A DNA stretch of 18,812 nucleotides from the NCBI GenBank assembly GCA_964435625.1, contig CAYTAG010000043.1, positions 1 through 18,812 on the forward strand, written 5' to 3'. This stretch comes from PXRE01 sp964435625. GTDB taxonomy: Archaea > Halobacteriota > Halobacteria > Halobacteriales > PXRE01. Shown one piece after another: positions 6,583-12,794 of this stretch. A program made the position numbers and the translations under genes. The stretch's first letter is position 1; each line of letters starts with the position of its first letter. Below the pieces are notes generated by a model. That model was not told the origin of the DNA. It did no database searches and was given only the letters and a program-made list of their open reading frames with translations.

Positions 6583-7146
6583 GTGCACGTCCGCGAGGCG
6601 ACGACCGCCGACGCCGAGGCGGTCAGGACGGTCCACCACGAGTCGATCACCGGCCTCGGCCCGGCCGCCTACAGCGACGAGCAGGTCGAGGCCTGGGCAC
6701 GGGGCGTCGAGGACGCCGACTACGAGGCGGCGATCACCGACGACGACGCCCACTTCGTCGTGGCCGAACGCGACGGCGAGGACAACGGCCCTGACGACGA
6801 GGGGCGCGACGACCACGGCGACGACGCCCCCGCCATCGTCGCGTTCGGGTCGCTCTCGCTGTCGGCGCCCGAGGACTACGAGGCCGACGTCGACGCCGAG
6901 GTGACCGGGGTGTACGTCCACTCCGGGGTGGCCCGCCAGGGCGTCGGGACTGCGGTCCTGTCCGATCTGGAGCGGCGGGCACGCGCCGAAGGCGTCGGAG
7001 CGCTCGGCCTCTCGGCGTCGCTGAACGCGGTGGCGTTCTACGAGGACCGCGGGTACGAGCGCGTGCGGGCGTACGACCACGAGTTCTCGGCAGCCCTGTC
7101 GACCGGCGTCGAGGGGACCGTCGTCGAGATGCGCACGGACCTGTGA
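6583..7146 (+). CDS. GNAT-family N-acetyltransferase
   Basis: A 187-residue acetyl-CoA-dependent acyltransferase. The acetyl-CoA-binding motif A is visible as VTGVYVHSGVARQGVGTAVL (108-126), with the pyrophosphate loop R118-Q-G-V-G-T123. The C-terminal SLNAVAFYEDRGYERV (146-161) is motif B, and the substrate side precedes them. An acidic, probably disordered insert (about residues 63-83, rich in D, E and G) separates strands beta2 and beta3 and is longer than usual for the family. The start is a GTG at 6583, directly followed by HVREATTADAEAV, the standard GNAT opening. There is no downstream partner; the next gene has its own promoter. The acceptor substrate cannot be told from sequence. Confidence 0.85.
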   Translation: MHVREATTADAEAVRTVHHESITGLGPAAYSDEQVEAWARGVEDADYEAAITDDDAHFVVAERDGEDNGPDDEGRDDHGDDAPAIVAFGSLSLSAPEDYEADVDAEVTGVYVHSGVARQGVGTAVLSDLERRARAEGVGALGLSASLNAVAFYEDRGYERVRAYDHEFSAALSTGVEGTVVEMRTDL

Positions 7147-7180
7147 GCGCTTCCCCGAAGCGGGCCGAAACCCCTAAAGG

Positions 7181-7200
7181 CCGTCCGCCCGGGCGGACGG
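7181..7200. promoter_or_regulatory. perfect 20-bp palindrome directly before a start codon
   Basis: CCGTCCGCCC followed by its exact reverse complement occupies 7181-7200. One base (7201) separates it from the ATG at 7202. A TATA-like CCCTAAAG lies at 7172-7179, so the palindrome fills the space between promoter and start. It could be a repressor operator, a hairpin hiding the start codon, or the 3' hairpin of the upstream acetyltransferase transcript. Confidence 0.5.
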
Positions 7201-7201
7201 T

Positions 7202-7318
7202 ATGGCCGGCAAGCGATGTCCGGAGTGCGGTGGCCTCGTCGAAAACACCGGCGGGACGGCCTACGAGTGCCGGGAGTGTGGCGCCACCTTCGACGGCGCG
7301 GACCTGTTTCTCCCGTAG
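7202..7318 (+). CDS. zinc-ribbon microprotein (two CPxCG-type knuckles)
   Basis: A 38-residue protein with C6-P-E-C9-G and C23-R-E-C26-G, the pattern of the small CPxCG-related zinc finger proteins that are numerous in haloarchaea. Almost the whole chain is the zinc ribbon, followed by a short acidic end (FDGADLFLP). Coding support comes from the paired CxxCG motifs and an immediate TATA-like CCCTAAAG about 25 bases upstream. It starts one base after a perfect 20-bp palindrome. Proteins of this class probably act through protein or nucleic-acid contacts; some have been linked to stress and biofilm phenotypes in Haloferax. No specific function can be assigned to this one. Confidence 0.8.
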   Translation: MAGKRCPECGGLVENTGGTAYECRECGATFDGADLFLP

Positions 7319-7332
7319 TGGCCGGACCGCCA

Positions 7333-7340
7333 ACTATATA
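7333..7340 (+). promoter_or_regulatory. TATA box of the cold shock gene
   Basis: ACTATATA lies 36-43 bases before the ATG at 7376, which implies a leader of about ten bases. It is one of the strongest TATA matches in the window, in keeping with an abundantly expressed small protein. Confidence 0.6.
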
Positions 7341-7375
7341 CGCAGTCGTCGCCTCACCCCGGACGGAGTTTCGTA

Positions 7376-7570
7376 ATGGCAACTGGTACGGTGTCCTTCT
7401 TCCACGACCAGAAGGGCTACGGATTCATCGAGACGGACGATTCGGACGACGACGTGTTCTTCCACATGGAGGACGTCGGCGGGCCGGACCTCGACGAGGG
7501 ACAGGAAGTCGAATTCGAGATCACGCAGGGACAGAAGGGTCCCCGCGCGGAGAACCTGACCCGGGTCTGA
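7376..7570 (+). CDS. cspA: CspA-like cold shock protein
   Basis: A 64-residue single cold-shock domain (OB fold) that binds single-stranded nucleic acid and acts as an RNA chaperone. RNP1 is K13-G-Y-G-F-I18 and RNP2 is V27-F-F-H30, both intact. The N-terminal MATGTVSFFHDQKGYGFI and C-terminal GPRAENLTRV are standard for haloarchaeal CspA-type proteins. The acidic loop TDDSDDD between the RNP motifs is a halophilic adaptation. It has its own strong TATA box and is followed by ACTTTTTG (about 7612-7620), a plausible T-rich terminator. It is not in an operon. Haloarchaea carry several paralogues, so the number within the family cannot be given. Confidence 0.93.
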   Translation: MATGTVSFFHDQKGYGFIETDDSDDDVFFHMEDVGGPDLDEGQEVEFEITQGQKGPRAENLTRV

Positions 7571-7611
7571 GCCGCCACTCGCGCGGCCGGGAGACCCGTA
7601 CGGGAACACAC

Positions 7612-7620
7612 CGACTTTTT
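7612..7620 (+). terminator. T-run after the cold shock gene
   Basis: ACTTTTTG about 45 bases after the stop at 7570 is the only run of five T in the neighbourhood. This matches U-tract-based archaeal termination. Confidence 0.4.
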
Positions 7621-7697
7621 GCGACGCGACGCCCCAGGAAGCGGCATCGCCGGTCGCGGCCCCGGCAGCCACGGGACGAGCGCCGGCGACCGCGAAG

Positions 7698-7707
7698 GTA
7701 TTTATCC
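7698..7707 (+). promoter_or_regulatory. TATA-like box for the geranylgeranyl reductase-family gene
   Basis: GTATTTATCC lies 22-31 bases before the ATG at 7729, consistent with a leaderless transcript. It also decides the start, because the open frame continues far upstream through the cold shock gene region. Confidence 0.55.
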
Positions 7708-7728
7708 GTCACGCCGGTACCTCGGTGC

Positions 7729-8814
7729 ATGTACGACTTCGCGGTCGTCGGCGCGGGGCCGGCGGGGTCGCGGTTCGCCCGCCGGGCCGCCGAGGCCGGG
7801 TACGACGTCGTCGCGTTCGAACGCGGGGAGGTGGGGAAGCCGCTGGCCTGTTCGGGCCACGTCAGCCTCGACCTGTGGGAGTACGCGCCCGACGGAGCGC
7901 GCGAGCGACTCCGCCAGAACGAGATCACGGGCGCGCACTTCCACGTCGGCGGACCGGACAGCCGGGCGTACACCTTCTACAAGCGGGAGGCGGTCTCGAA
8001 CGTCATCGACCGCGTGGGACTGGACGAACTGCTCGCGGAGGCGGCCCGCGACGCGGGCGCCGAGGTCCGCGCGGGCCACACCGTCACCGACGTCGAGGAG
8101 CGCGCCGACCGGGTCGAACTCGAAGTAAAAAGCGGCGGCGAGACGGAGACGGTCGAGGCGAAGATGGTGGCCGGCTGCGACGGGCCGACCTCGCGGGTGC
8201 GGCAGGCGCTGGACCTCCCCGAGCCCGGCGAGTTGCTACACGGCGTGCTGGCGTTCGATCCCGACCCCGATCACGGCGACCGGGTGGACGTCCACCTGAC
8301 GGCACCGTCCTTTTTCGCGTGGCGCATCCCCCGGGGCGAGGCCGGCGTCGAGTACGGCCTCGCGGCCCCGCCCGACGAGGACCGGGGCGCCCGCGAACTG
8401 TTCGACGAACTGACGGCGGGCTACGACGTCGACACCGAGCACTTCTGCTCGGGCGCCATCCCCATCGGCCCGCCGGATTCGGTCACGGGCCACCGCGGCT
8501 TCCTGATCGGCGACGCGGCGGGCCAGACCAAGCCGTTCACCGGCGGGGGCATTCTCTACGGGATGACCGCGGCCGACCACGCCGCCCGCACCATCGACCC
8601 GGACGACCCCGCTACGCTGGCCAACTACGAGCGCGCCTGGCGCGAGGACCTCTCGCGGGAGATCCGGCTGGGCCACTGGCTACGGCGGGCGTACGAACTC
8701 CCGGAGCCGGTCCAGCGGGTCGGCCTGCGGCTGTTCTCCGGCGAGGTCGGCGTCCACATGGACCGACCCACGTCGTTCTTCTCGCGGGACCACCTCCGGA
8801 AGTGGCTGTCCTGA
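7729..8814 (+). CDS. geranylgeranyl reductase-family FAD-dependent oxidoreductase
   Basis: A 361-residue flavoprotein of the family that saturates the isoprenoid chains of archaeal lipids or quinones. The FAD-binding Rossmann motif is VVGAGPAGSRFARRAA (6-21), with the ribose-binding E31. C41-S-G lies where the family has its conserved C-x-G substrate-side motif. VAGCDGPTSRVR (147-158) and the second FAD motif LIGDAAGQTKPFTGGGILYG (259-278) are intact. The N-terminus starts right at the first beta strand (MYDFAVVGAG). The frame is open for another 171 codons upstream, but those overlap the promoter and the cold shock region and are not real. It ends only five bases from the convergent ABC permease stop. 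Several paralogues usually exist in haloarchaea, so the exact lipid or menaquinone substrate is uncertain. Confidence 0.88.
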   Translation: MYDFAVVGAGPAGSRFARRAAEAGYDVVAFERGEVGKPLACSGHVSLDLWEYAPDGARERLRQNEITGAHFHVGGPDSRAYTFYKREAVSNVIDRVGLDELLAEAARDAGAEVRAGHTVTDVEERADRVELEVKSGGETETVEAKMVAGCDGPTSRVRQALDLPEPGELLHGVLAFDPDPDHGDRVDVHLTAPSFFAWRIPRGEAGVEYGLAAPPDEDRGARELFDELTAGYDVDTEHFCSGAIPIGPPDSVTGHRGFLIGDAAGQTKPFTGGGILYGMTAADHAARTIDPDDPATLANYERAWREDLSREIRLGHWLRRAYELPEPVQRVGLRLFSGEVGVHMDRPTSFFSRDHLRKWLS

Positions 8815-8819
8815 TCCCC

Positions 8820-9851
8820 TCACCACTCGTCGATCCGGGGGTCCAGCAGGACGGCCGCGACGTCCTTCAGCAGGGTTCCGAAGATGCCGACGAACGCGAC
8901 GACCATGGTCGTGCCCAGCACCAGGGGCACGTCCCGCGCCATGATGGCATCGTAGGTCAGCGTGCCGAACCCGGGGATGCCGAAGACGTACTCGACGACG
9001 AACACGCTCACCACCAGAACCCCGAACAGGTCCACGAACAGCAACGAAAGCAGCGGAACCGCCGCGACCCGCAGGGCGTGCCGGAGGACGCCGAGCGGGC
9101 CGAGCCCCTTCGCGCGGACCAGCCGGACGAACTCGGCGCCCAGGTGCTCCAGGGTCTCCATGCGGGCGTGCCGGAGCTGGCTGGCGAACAGCGTCGTCGA
9201 CAGGACGAACGTGGCCAGGCCGATGCCCAGGAGGTTCTCGGGCGCCCACGGCGGGACTGCAGTGTAGACGTCCGCATCTAGCTGGAAGTAGTAGCCCCCA
9301 CCCAGCGCGATGGGCTGGGTCGTCAGGTGGATCAGCGCGGCCGCGAGCCAGAAGGTCGGAATGCCGAACCCGACGTACGCGAGGACGGTCCCGCCCCGGT
9401 CGAGCCGCGAACCGTCCCGGAGCGCCAGGTACGCGCCGAGGGCGATCCCGCCGACGGCCGACAGCAGCATCGACGGGACGACGTACGCCAGCGTGTACGG
9501 GAGTTGCCGGGCGATCAACGTGATCACGGGGAGGTTTATCGTCGTCGAAAGCCCCCAGTCGAAGGTGGAGACGTCGACGAGCCACCTGGTGTACCGGGAG
9601 AGCACCGGTTCGTCGAGGTTCCGGGCCTCCCGGTAGGCCTCGACCTCCTGCTGGATGAGCGCCAGCCGTTCCTCGGGTGGGGCGTACCGGTGTTCCAGCG
9701 CCGCCGTGTACTGGACCTCGGCGACGTTCGGGTCCGGCGTGAGCGCGACGAACGCGAACGCGACGGTCACCACGACGTACAGCGACAGGACCGCGAAGAC
9801 GACCCGGCGCGCGATCCGCCGGGTCGGACTGACCGTCCGGTCGGCACTCAC
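8820..9851 (-). CDS. ABC transporter permease, dipeptide/oligopeptide type (DppB/OppB-like)
   Basis: An inner-membrane channel subunit for peptide or nickel-type uptake. From the GTG at 9851 it gives 343 residues: an N-terminal helix (about 14-38), a long extracytoplasmic segment, then five helices. The EAA-type loop AEFVRLVRAKGLGPLGVLRHALR, which docks the ATPase, is clear, as is the C-terminal VEYVFGIPGFGTLTYDAIMARDVPLV typical of DppB. A start at the ATG 9944 would add 31 residues read from a 21-bp tandem repeat; the GTG start fits better because homologues begin close to the basic RRIARRVVF. The DppC-like partner is divergent rather than adjacent in the same operon, and no ATPase or binding protein gene is in the window. 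Substrate unknown. Confidence 0.87.
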   Translation of the reverse strand: MSADRTVSPTRRIARRVVFAVLSLYVVVTVAFAFVALTPDPNVAEVQYTAALEHRYAPPEERLALIQQEVEAYREARNLDEPVLSRYTRWLVDVSTFDWGLSTTINLPVITLIARQLPYTLAYVVPSMLLSAVGGIALGAYLALRDGSRLDRGGTVLAYVGFGIPTFWLAAALIHLTTQPIALGGGYYFQLDADVYTAVPPWAPENLLGIGLATFVLSTTLFASQLRHARMETLEHLGAEFVRLVRAKGLGPLGVLRHALRVAAVPLLSLLFVDLFGVLVVSVFVVEYVFGIPGFGTLTYDAIMARDVPLVLGTTMVVAFVGIFGTLLKDVAAVLLDPRIDEW

Positions 9852-9912
9852 GGCCGACCACCTCCGGCGGCCGGTCGCGGGGGTCGCCGCGACCGTGGCC
9901 ACTGCGGCGGGT

Positions 9913-9975
9913 CGAGGCACCGTCTCGGCGGCCAGGGAGACCATCTCGGCGGTCGTATATGCCGTCTCGGCGGTC
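9913..9975. repeat. 3 x 21-bp imperfect tandem repeat
   Basis: Units 9913-9933, 9934-9954 and 9955-9975 share the core CTCGGCGG with flanking similarity. On the minus strand each contains GCCGAGA(C/T)GG. The repeat lies 60-125 bases before the permease GTG start. A minus-strand TATA-like GCATATAC (9955-9962 region) lies in the last unit. Repeated units at two-turn spacing could be binding sites. Confidence 0.6.
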
Positions 9976-10173
9976 GTCCGGACGCACCGTGGACGCCGTG
10001 CGGGGACATCGCTACCGGCCCGTTTCGGCGCGACCGACAAGAAAGTAGCCGCTCGACTGTGGGATTTTAGTTGCCCGGGCTGGCACGCACGGACGTGCGC
10101 GAACGAACTGCCCCTTCCTGTACGCCGGGGTTCCCCGTTCGACCCCGTTCGCGTCCCCCGATAGCGTCCGGCC

Positions 10174-10201
10174 GCGTCCGCCGGGCGCGCCCGGCGGACG
10201 C
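10174..10201. promoter_or_regulatory. perfect 28-bp palindrome upstream of the DppC-like permease
   Basis: The arm GCGTCCGCCGGGCG (10174-10187) is followed with no spacer by its exact reverse complement (10188-10201). It ends 24 bases before the ATG at 10226. A perfect match this long is unlikely by chance even in GC-rich DNA. It may be an operator for a dimeric regulator, or a strong hairpin in the 5' leader. Its outer half-sites (CGTCCGCC/GGCGGACG) are the same as in the palindrome at 7181-7200. Confidence 0.6.
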
Positions 10202-10225
10202 CCGCGACGGGACCCGTGACCAGCG

Positions 10226-11389
10226 ATGACCGCGAACGACGCCCCTCCACGAACGGACGGGCCCGCCCACGGCCAGGAGAGCGCCGGCGAGTACGAGTGG
10301 GCCGGGCCGGTGGCGCGGACGACGTTCCTGCGCTGGCGGCCGCGGGTCGTCGTCGCCACCCTCGGCCTCGTGGCGGTCGCCGCCGTCGCCGACGCCAGGG
10401 GGGCCGGCCCCGGCTGGCGCGTCCTCGACTGGCTGTACGTGGCCTCGCTGGTCGTCCTGCTTGGATACGTCGTCGCGCCGGTGGTCGTCAACCGCGCGGC
10501 CGCGGCCCGCTACCGGGAGGCGCTGGCCGGCAACAGGCTGGCCGTGGCGAGCCTGGGGTACGTCGTCGCCCTCCTCGTGGTCGGCACGGTCGGCCCCTGG
10601 CTGGTGGGACCGTCGACGACGAACCTCGCACACAGCTATCAGCCCCCGGCGTTCGCCAGCGTCCCCGAGTCGCTCCCGGCGGAGTGTCTCGGCCAGGTCG
10701 CGGACCTCCAGTGCCAGGGGACGCTGCGGTACCCCCTGGGGACCAACGGCCAGGGCGAGGACATGCTCCGGGTGCTTGTCCGGGGGAGCCACGTCGCCGC
10801 CCAGGTTGCGCTGGTCGCCTCGGCGCTGCTGGTGCCCATCGGGACCGCCGTGGGACTGGTCGCCGGCTACCGCGGCGGGTTGACCGACCAGGTGTTGATG
10901 CGGTACGTCGACGTCCAGTCGGCGGTGCCGGCGTTCCTCGTGTACCTCGTGTTGCTGTTCGTCCTCGGGCGGAGCCTGTCCCTGCTTGTGGTGGTGTTCG
11001 GGCTGCTCGGCTGGGGCGAGGTCGCGCGACTGGTCCGTGGGGAGGTTCGCCAGCGCCGGGACGCCGCGTACGTCCAGGCCGCGACGGTGGCCGGCGCCGG
11101 GCCGCTGTACGTCGTCCGGCGGGTGCTGTTGCCGAACGTCTCGGGGCCGGTGCTCACGGTCGCGAGCCGGCAGGCCTCGATGCTCGTGTTGATCGAGGCG
11201 GCACTGGCGTACATGGAACTCGGCGAGACGGGCGTCGGCTCCTGGGGCGAGATCATCTCCCGCGGCATGAACCAGTGGTTCCCCGTCAACTGGTGGATCT
11301 CCGTGCTGCCGGTGGTCGCGCTCGCCTGCACGGTCGTCGCGTTCAACGTCCTCGGGGACGCCCTCCGGGACGCGGTGGACCCGTCGTAG
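10226..11389 (+). CDS. ABC transporter permease, dipeptide/oligopeptide type (DppC/OppC-like)
   Basis: The second channel subunit of a peptide-type importer, 387 residues. The hallmark YPLGTNGQGEDMLRVLVRGSHVA (169-191) opens the transport domain. The EAA-type loop AAYVQAATVAGAGPLYVVRRVLLPN (280-304) binds the ATPase, and the C-terminal SWGEIISRGMNQWFPVNWW is typical of DppC. Two additional hydrophobic helices (about 41-55 and 66-87) and an acidic N-terminal segment precede the usual first helix, so the protein is longer than bacterial DppC (about 300). The start lies downstream of the 28-bp palindrome. It is divergent from the DppB-like gene, an unusual layout since these subunits normally sit in one operon. 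It ends six bases from the convergent membrane protein gene. ATPase and solute-binding partners must be encoded elsewhere. Confidence 0.86.
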   Translation: MTANDAPPRTDGPAHGQESAGEYEWAGPVARTTFLRWRPRVVVATLGLVAVAAVADARGAGPGWRVLDWLYVASLVVLLGYVVAPVVVNRAAAARYREALAGNRLAVASLGYVVALLVVGTVGPWLVGPSTTNLAHSYQPPAFASVPESLPAECLGQVADLQCQGTLRYPLGTNGQGEDMLRVLVRGSHVAAQVALVASALLVPIGTAVGLVAGYRGGLTDQVLMRYVDVQSAVPAFLVYLVLLFVLGRSLSLLVVVFGLLGWGEVARLVRGEVRQRRDAAYVQAATVAGAGPLYVVRRVLLPNVSGPVLTVASRQASMLVLIEAALAYMELGETGVGSWGEIISRGMNQWFPVNWWISVLPVVALACTVVAFNVLGDALRDAVDPS

Positions 11390-11395
11390 GAGGCG

Positions 11396-11860
11396 TCACT
11401 CCTCGTATCGACGCACCCGCAGGCCGATTGCCGCCCGTCGCTTGCGGAGGTGGTAGGCGGCGACGAACGGCGACGGCAGGACGAACATCGACAGGGCCGC
11501 GAAGGCGTAGTACGCCCAGTTCGAGGGGTTCCAGTCGGCGTCCGCCCGCGCCTCGACGTGTTGGGCGTCCTTGAGGAGGCCGTACGCCACGACCGGGGAC
11601 ACAAGGAAGGCCATCGCACTCCCGGCCGCGAGGCCGACCCCGAGGACCTCCGCGAGCGGCCCGCCGGGATTCGAGTACACCGTCGCCGCCGTGGACCCGA
11701 CGATCAGCAGCACCTGCAGGGCCGCCCCGACCGCGACGAGCAGCCAGGCGCGGGACTCCCTCGTGTACGAGAACTCCAGCGAGACCCCCTCGCGGCACGC
11801 CCCACAGAACGTCCGGCCGGACTCGATGGGTTCCTTGCACCGGAAGCAGGCGTTCGTCAT
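11396..11860 (-). CDS. membrane protein with N-terminal zinc ribbon, hypothetical
   Basis: A 154-residue protein with C5-x-x-C8 and C19-x-x-C22 forming a zinc ribbon at the N-terminus. Three hydrophobic helices follow (about 38-62, 70-96 and 115-136), with a basic cytoplasmic tail (HLRKRRAAIGLRVRRYEE). The ribbon should be cytoplasmic. The start at 11860 is followed directly by the first CxxC, and a TATA-like TAATTTAAGT lies about 28 bases upstream on the same strand (11886-11895). It is divergent from the HtpX-like protease with only 77 bases between them, so the two promoters are back to back. No known domain is recognised and the function is unknown. Confidence 0.75.
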   Translation of the reverse strand: MTNACFRCKEPIESGRTFCGACREGVSLEFSYTRESRAWLLVAVGAALQVLLIVGSTAATVYSNPGGPLAEVLGVGLAAGSAMAFLVSPVVAYGLLKDAQHVEARADADWNPSNWAYYAFAALSMFVLPSPFVAAYHLRKRRAAIGLRVRRYEE

Positions 11861-11885
11861 CGCTCCCCGGTTGTCGTTCGCCCGA

Positions 11886-11912
11886 CTTAAATTACGGCGA
11901 CGAAAACTATAA
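11886..11912. promoter_or_regulatory. back-to-back TATA boxes for the membrane protein and the HtpX-like protease
   Basis: On the minus strand TAATTTAAGT (11886-11895) precedes the ATG at 11860 by about 28 bases. On the plus strand ACTATAAG (11905-11912) precedes the ATG at 11938 by 26 bases. Both transcripts would be close to leaderless, and the shared 20-base core allows mutual interference. Confidence 0.55.
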
Positions 11913-11937
11913 GACAGCTATCGATCACCACTGGCAC

Positions 11938-12756
11938 ATGAACGATACGAACCTGCTGGCCCGGATGGCGGTCGTCAGCACCGTCCTCTTCGGCTTCTAC
12001 CTGCTGCTGGTGCGGGCCGGGATGGCCGTCGGCCTCGGGTTGCCGACCATCGTCGGCGGGCTAGTGCTGTTCGTGGCCGTCCAGTACTGGATCGGGACCA
12101 GGGGCGTGGTCCGACAGGTCGGGGCGGTGCCGCTGCCCGAGGACGACTTCGCGGCGTTCGTCGAGGAGTACGAGCGGGCGGCCGCGGAGATGGGCTTCGG
12201 CGACCCGCCCGAGTTGATGGTCGCCGAGATGGGCGTGCCCAACGCCTTCGCCGTCGGCCGCAAGGGCAACGGGACCGTCGTCGTCTCCGCGGAGTTGCTC
12301 GAACTGCTGGACTTCGAGGAGGCCGGCGCCGTCGTCACCCACGAACTCGCCCACCTGAACAACCGCGATTCCGTCCTCATGGTCGTCGGCGAGAGCGTCT
12401 CGACCATCGTCGGCCTGACCGTGATGCTCGTGCTGGGCGCCAGCGACAGCTTCGTGCTCGACGTCATCGCGTACCTGCTGGGGCTGGTGGCGAAGTTCCT
12501 CGTCACCCTGTTCGTCCTCGCGCTGTCGCGGTACCGCGAGTACGCCGCCGACCGCGACGCCGCCGCGGTCCTGCGGTCCGGCGACCCGCTCGCCCGCGCC
12601 CTCCGGAAGATCGACCGGTTCGACGCGAGCGCGGCGACCGTCCCCGCGAACGTGAGCGCGCTCTGCATCGCCTCCGTCGACGACGGCGTGCTCGCCACGC
12701 TGCTGTCGACGCACCCCTCCATCGAAAGGCGGATCGAGCGCCTCCGGTCGATGTAA
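11938..12756 (+). CDS. htpX: HtpX-like M48-family membrane metalloprotease
   Basis: An integral-membrane zinc protease that removes damaged membrane proteins. In 272 residues it shows two N-terminal helices (about 12-31 and 36-52) and the zinc motif H135-E-L-A-H139 within VVTHELAHLNNRD. Two further helices follow (about 147-168 and 171-197). The third zinc ligand is E201 in SRYREYAADRDAA, the HtpX signature. NAFAVGRK (102-109) is the conserved substrate-side motif. Length and topology match archaeal HtpX (about 270-290). It has its own TATA box, is leaderless and is not in an operon. Haloarchaea usually have more than one M48 paralogue, so the symbol is by family. Confidence 0.9.
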   Translation: MNDTNLLARMAVVSTVLFGFYLLLVRAGMAVGLGLPTIVGGLVLFVAVQYWIGTRGVVRQVGAVPLPEDDFAAFVEEYERAAAEMGFGDPPELMVAEMGVPNAFAVGRKGNGTVVVSAELLELLDFEEAGAVVTHELAHLNNRDSVLMVVGESVSTIVGLTVMLVLGASDSFVLDVIAYLLGLVAKFLVTLFVLALSRYREYAADRDAAAVLRSGDPLARALRKIDRFDASAATVPANVSALCIASVDDGVLATLLSTHPSIERRIERLRSM

Positions 12757-12794
12757 CGCCGCGCGGTCGTCGAGGTCCGCCGCGGTCGCCCCGG

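Larger units (their letters stand above)
9852..10225. other. 374-base divergent intergenic region between the two permease genes
   Basis: It holds a 3 x 21-bp tandem repeat (9913-9975), a TATA-like GCATATAC on the minus strand inside that repeat, a TATA-like GATTTTAG (10062-10069), a small GCACG/CGTGC hairpin (10083-10098) and a perfect 28-bp palindrome (10174-10201). No coding frame is convincing. It is a good candidate for joint control of the divergent permeases. Confidence 0.55.

Noticed and set aside
7216..7728. N-terminal extension of the geranylgeranyl reductase-family frame
   Set aside because: It overlaps the zinc microprotein, the cold shock gene and the TATA box at 7698, and the flavoprotein fold begins at 7729.
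9852..9944. ATG at 9944 as start of the DppB-like permease
   Set aside because: The added residues come from the tandem repeat and have no permease character. The GTG at 9851 fits the family N-terminus better, though N-terminal data could reverse this.
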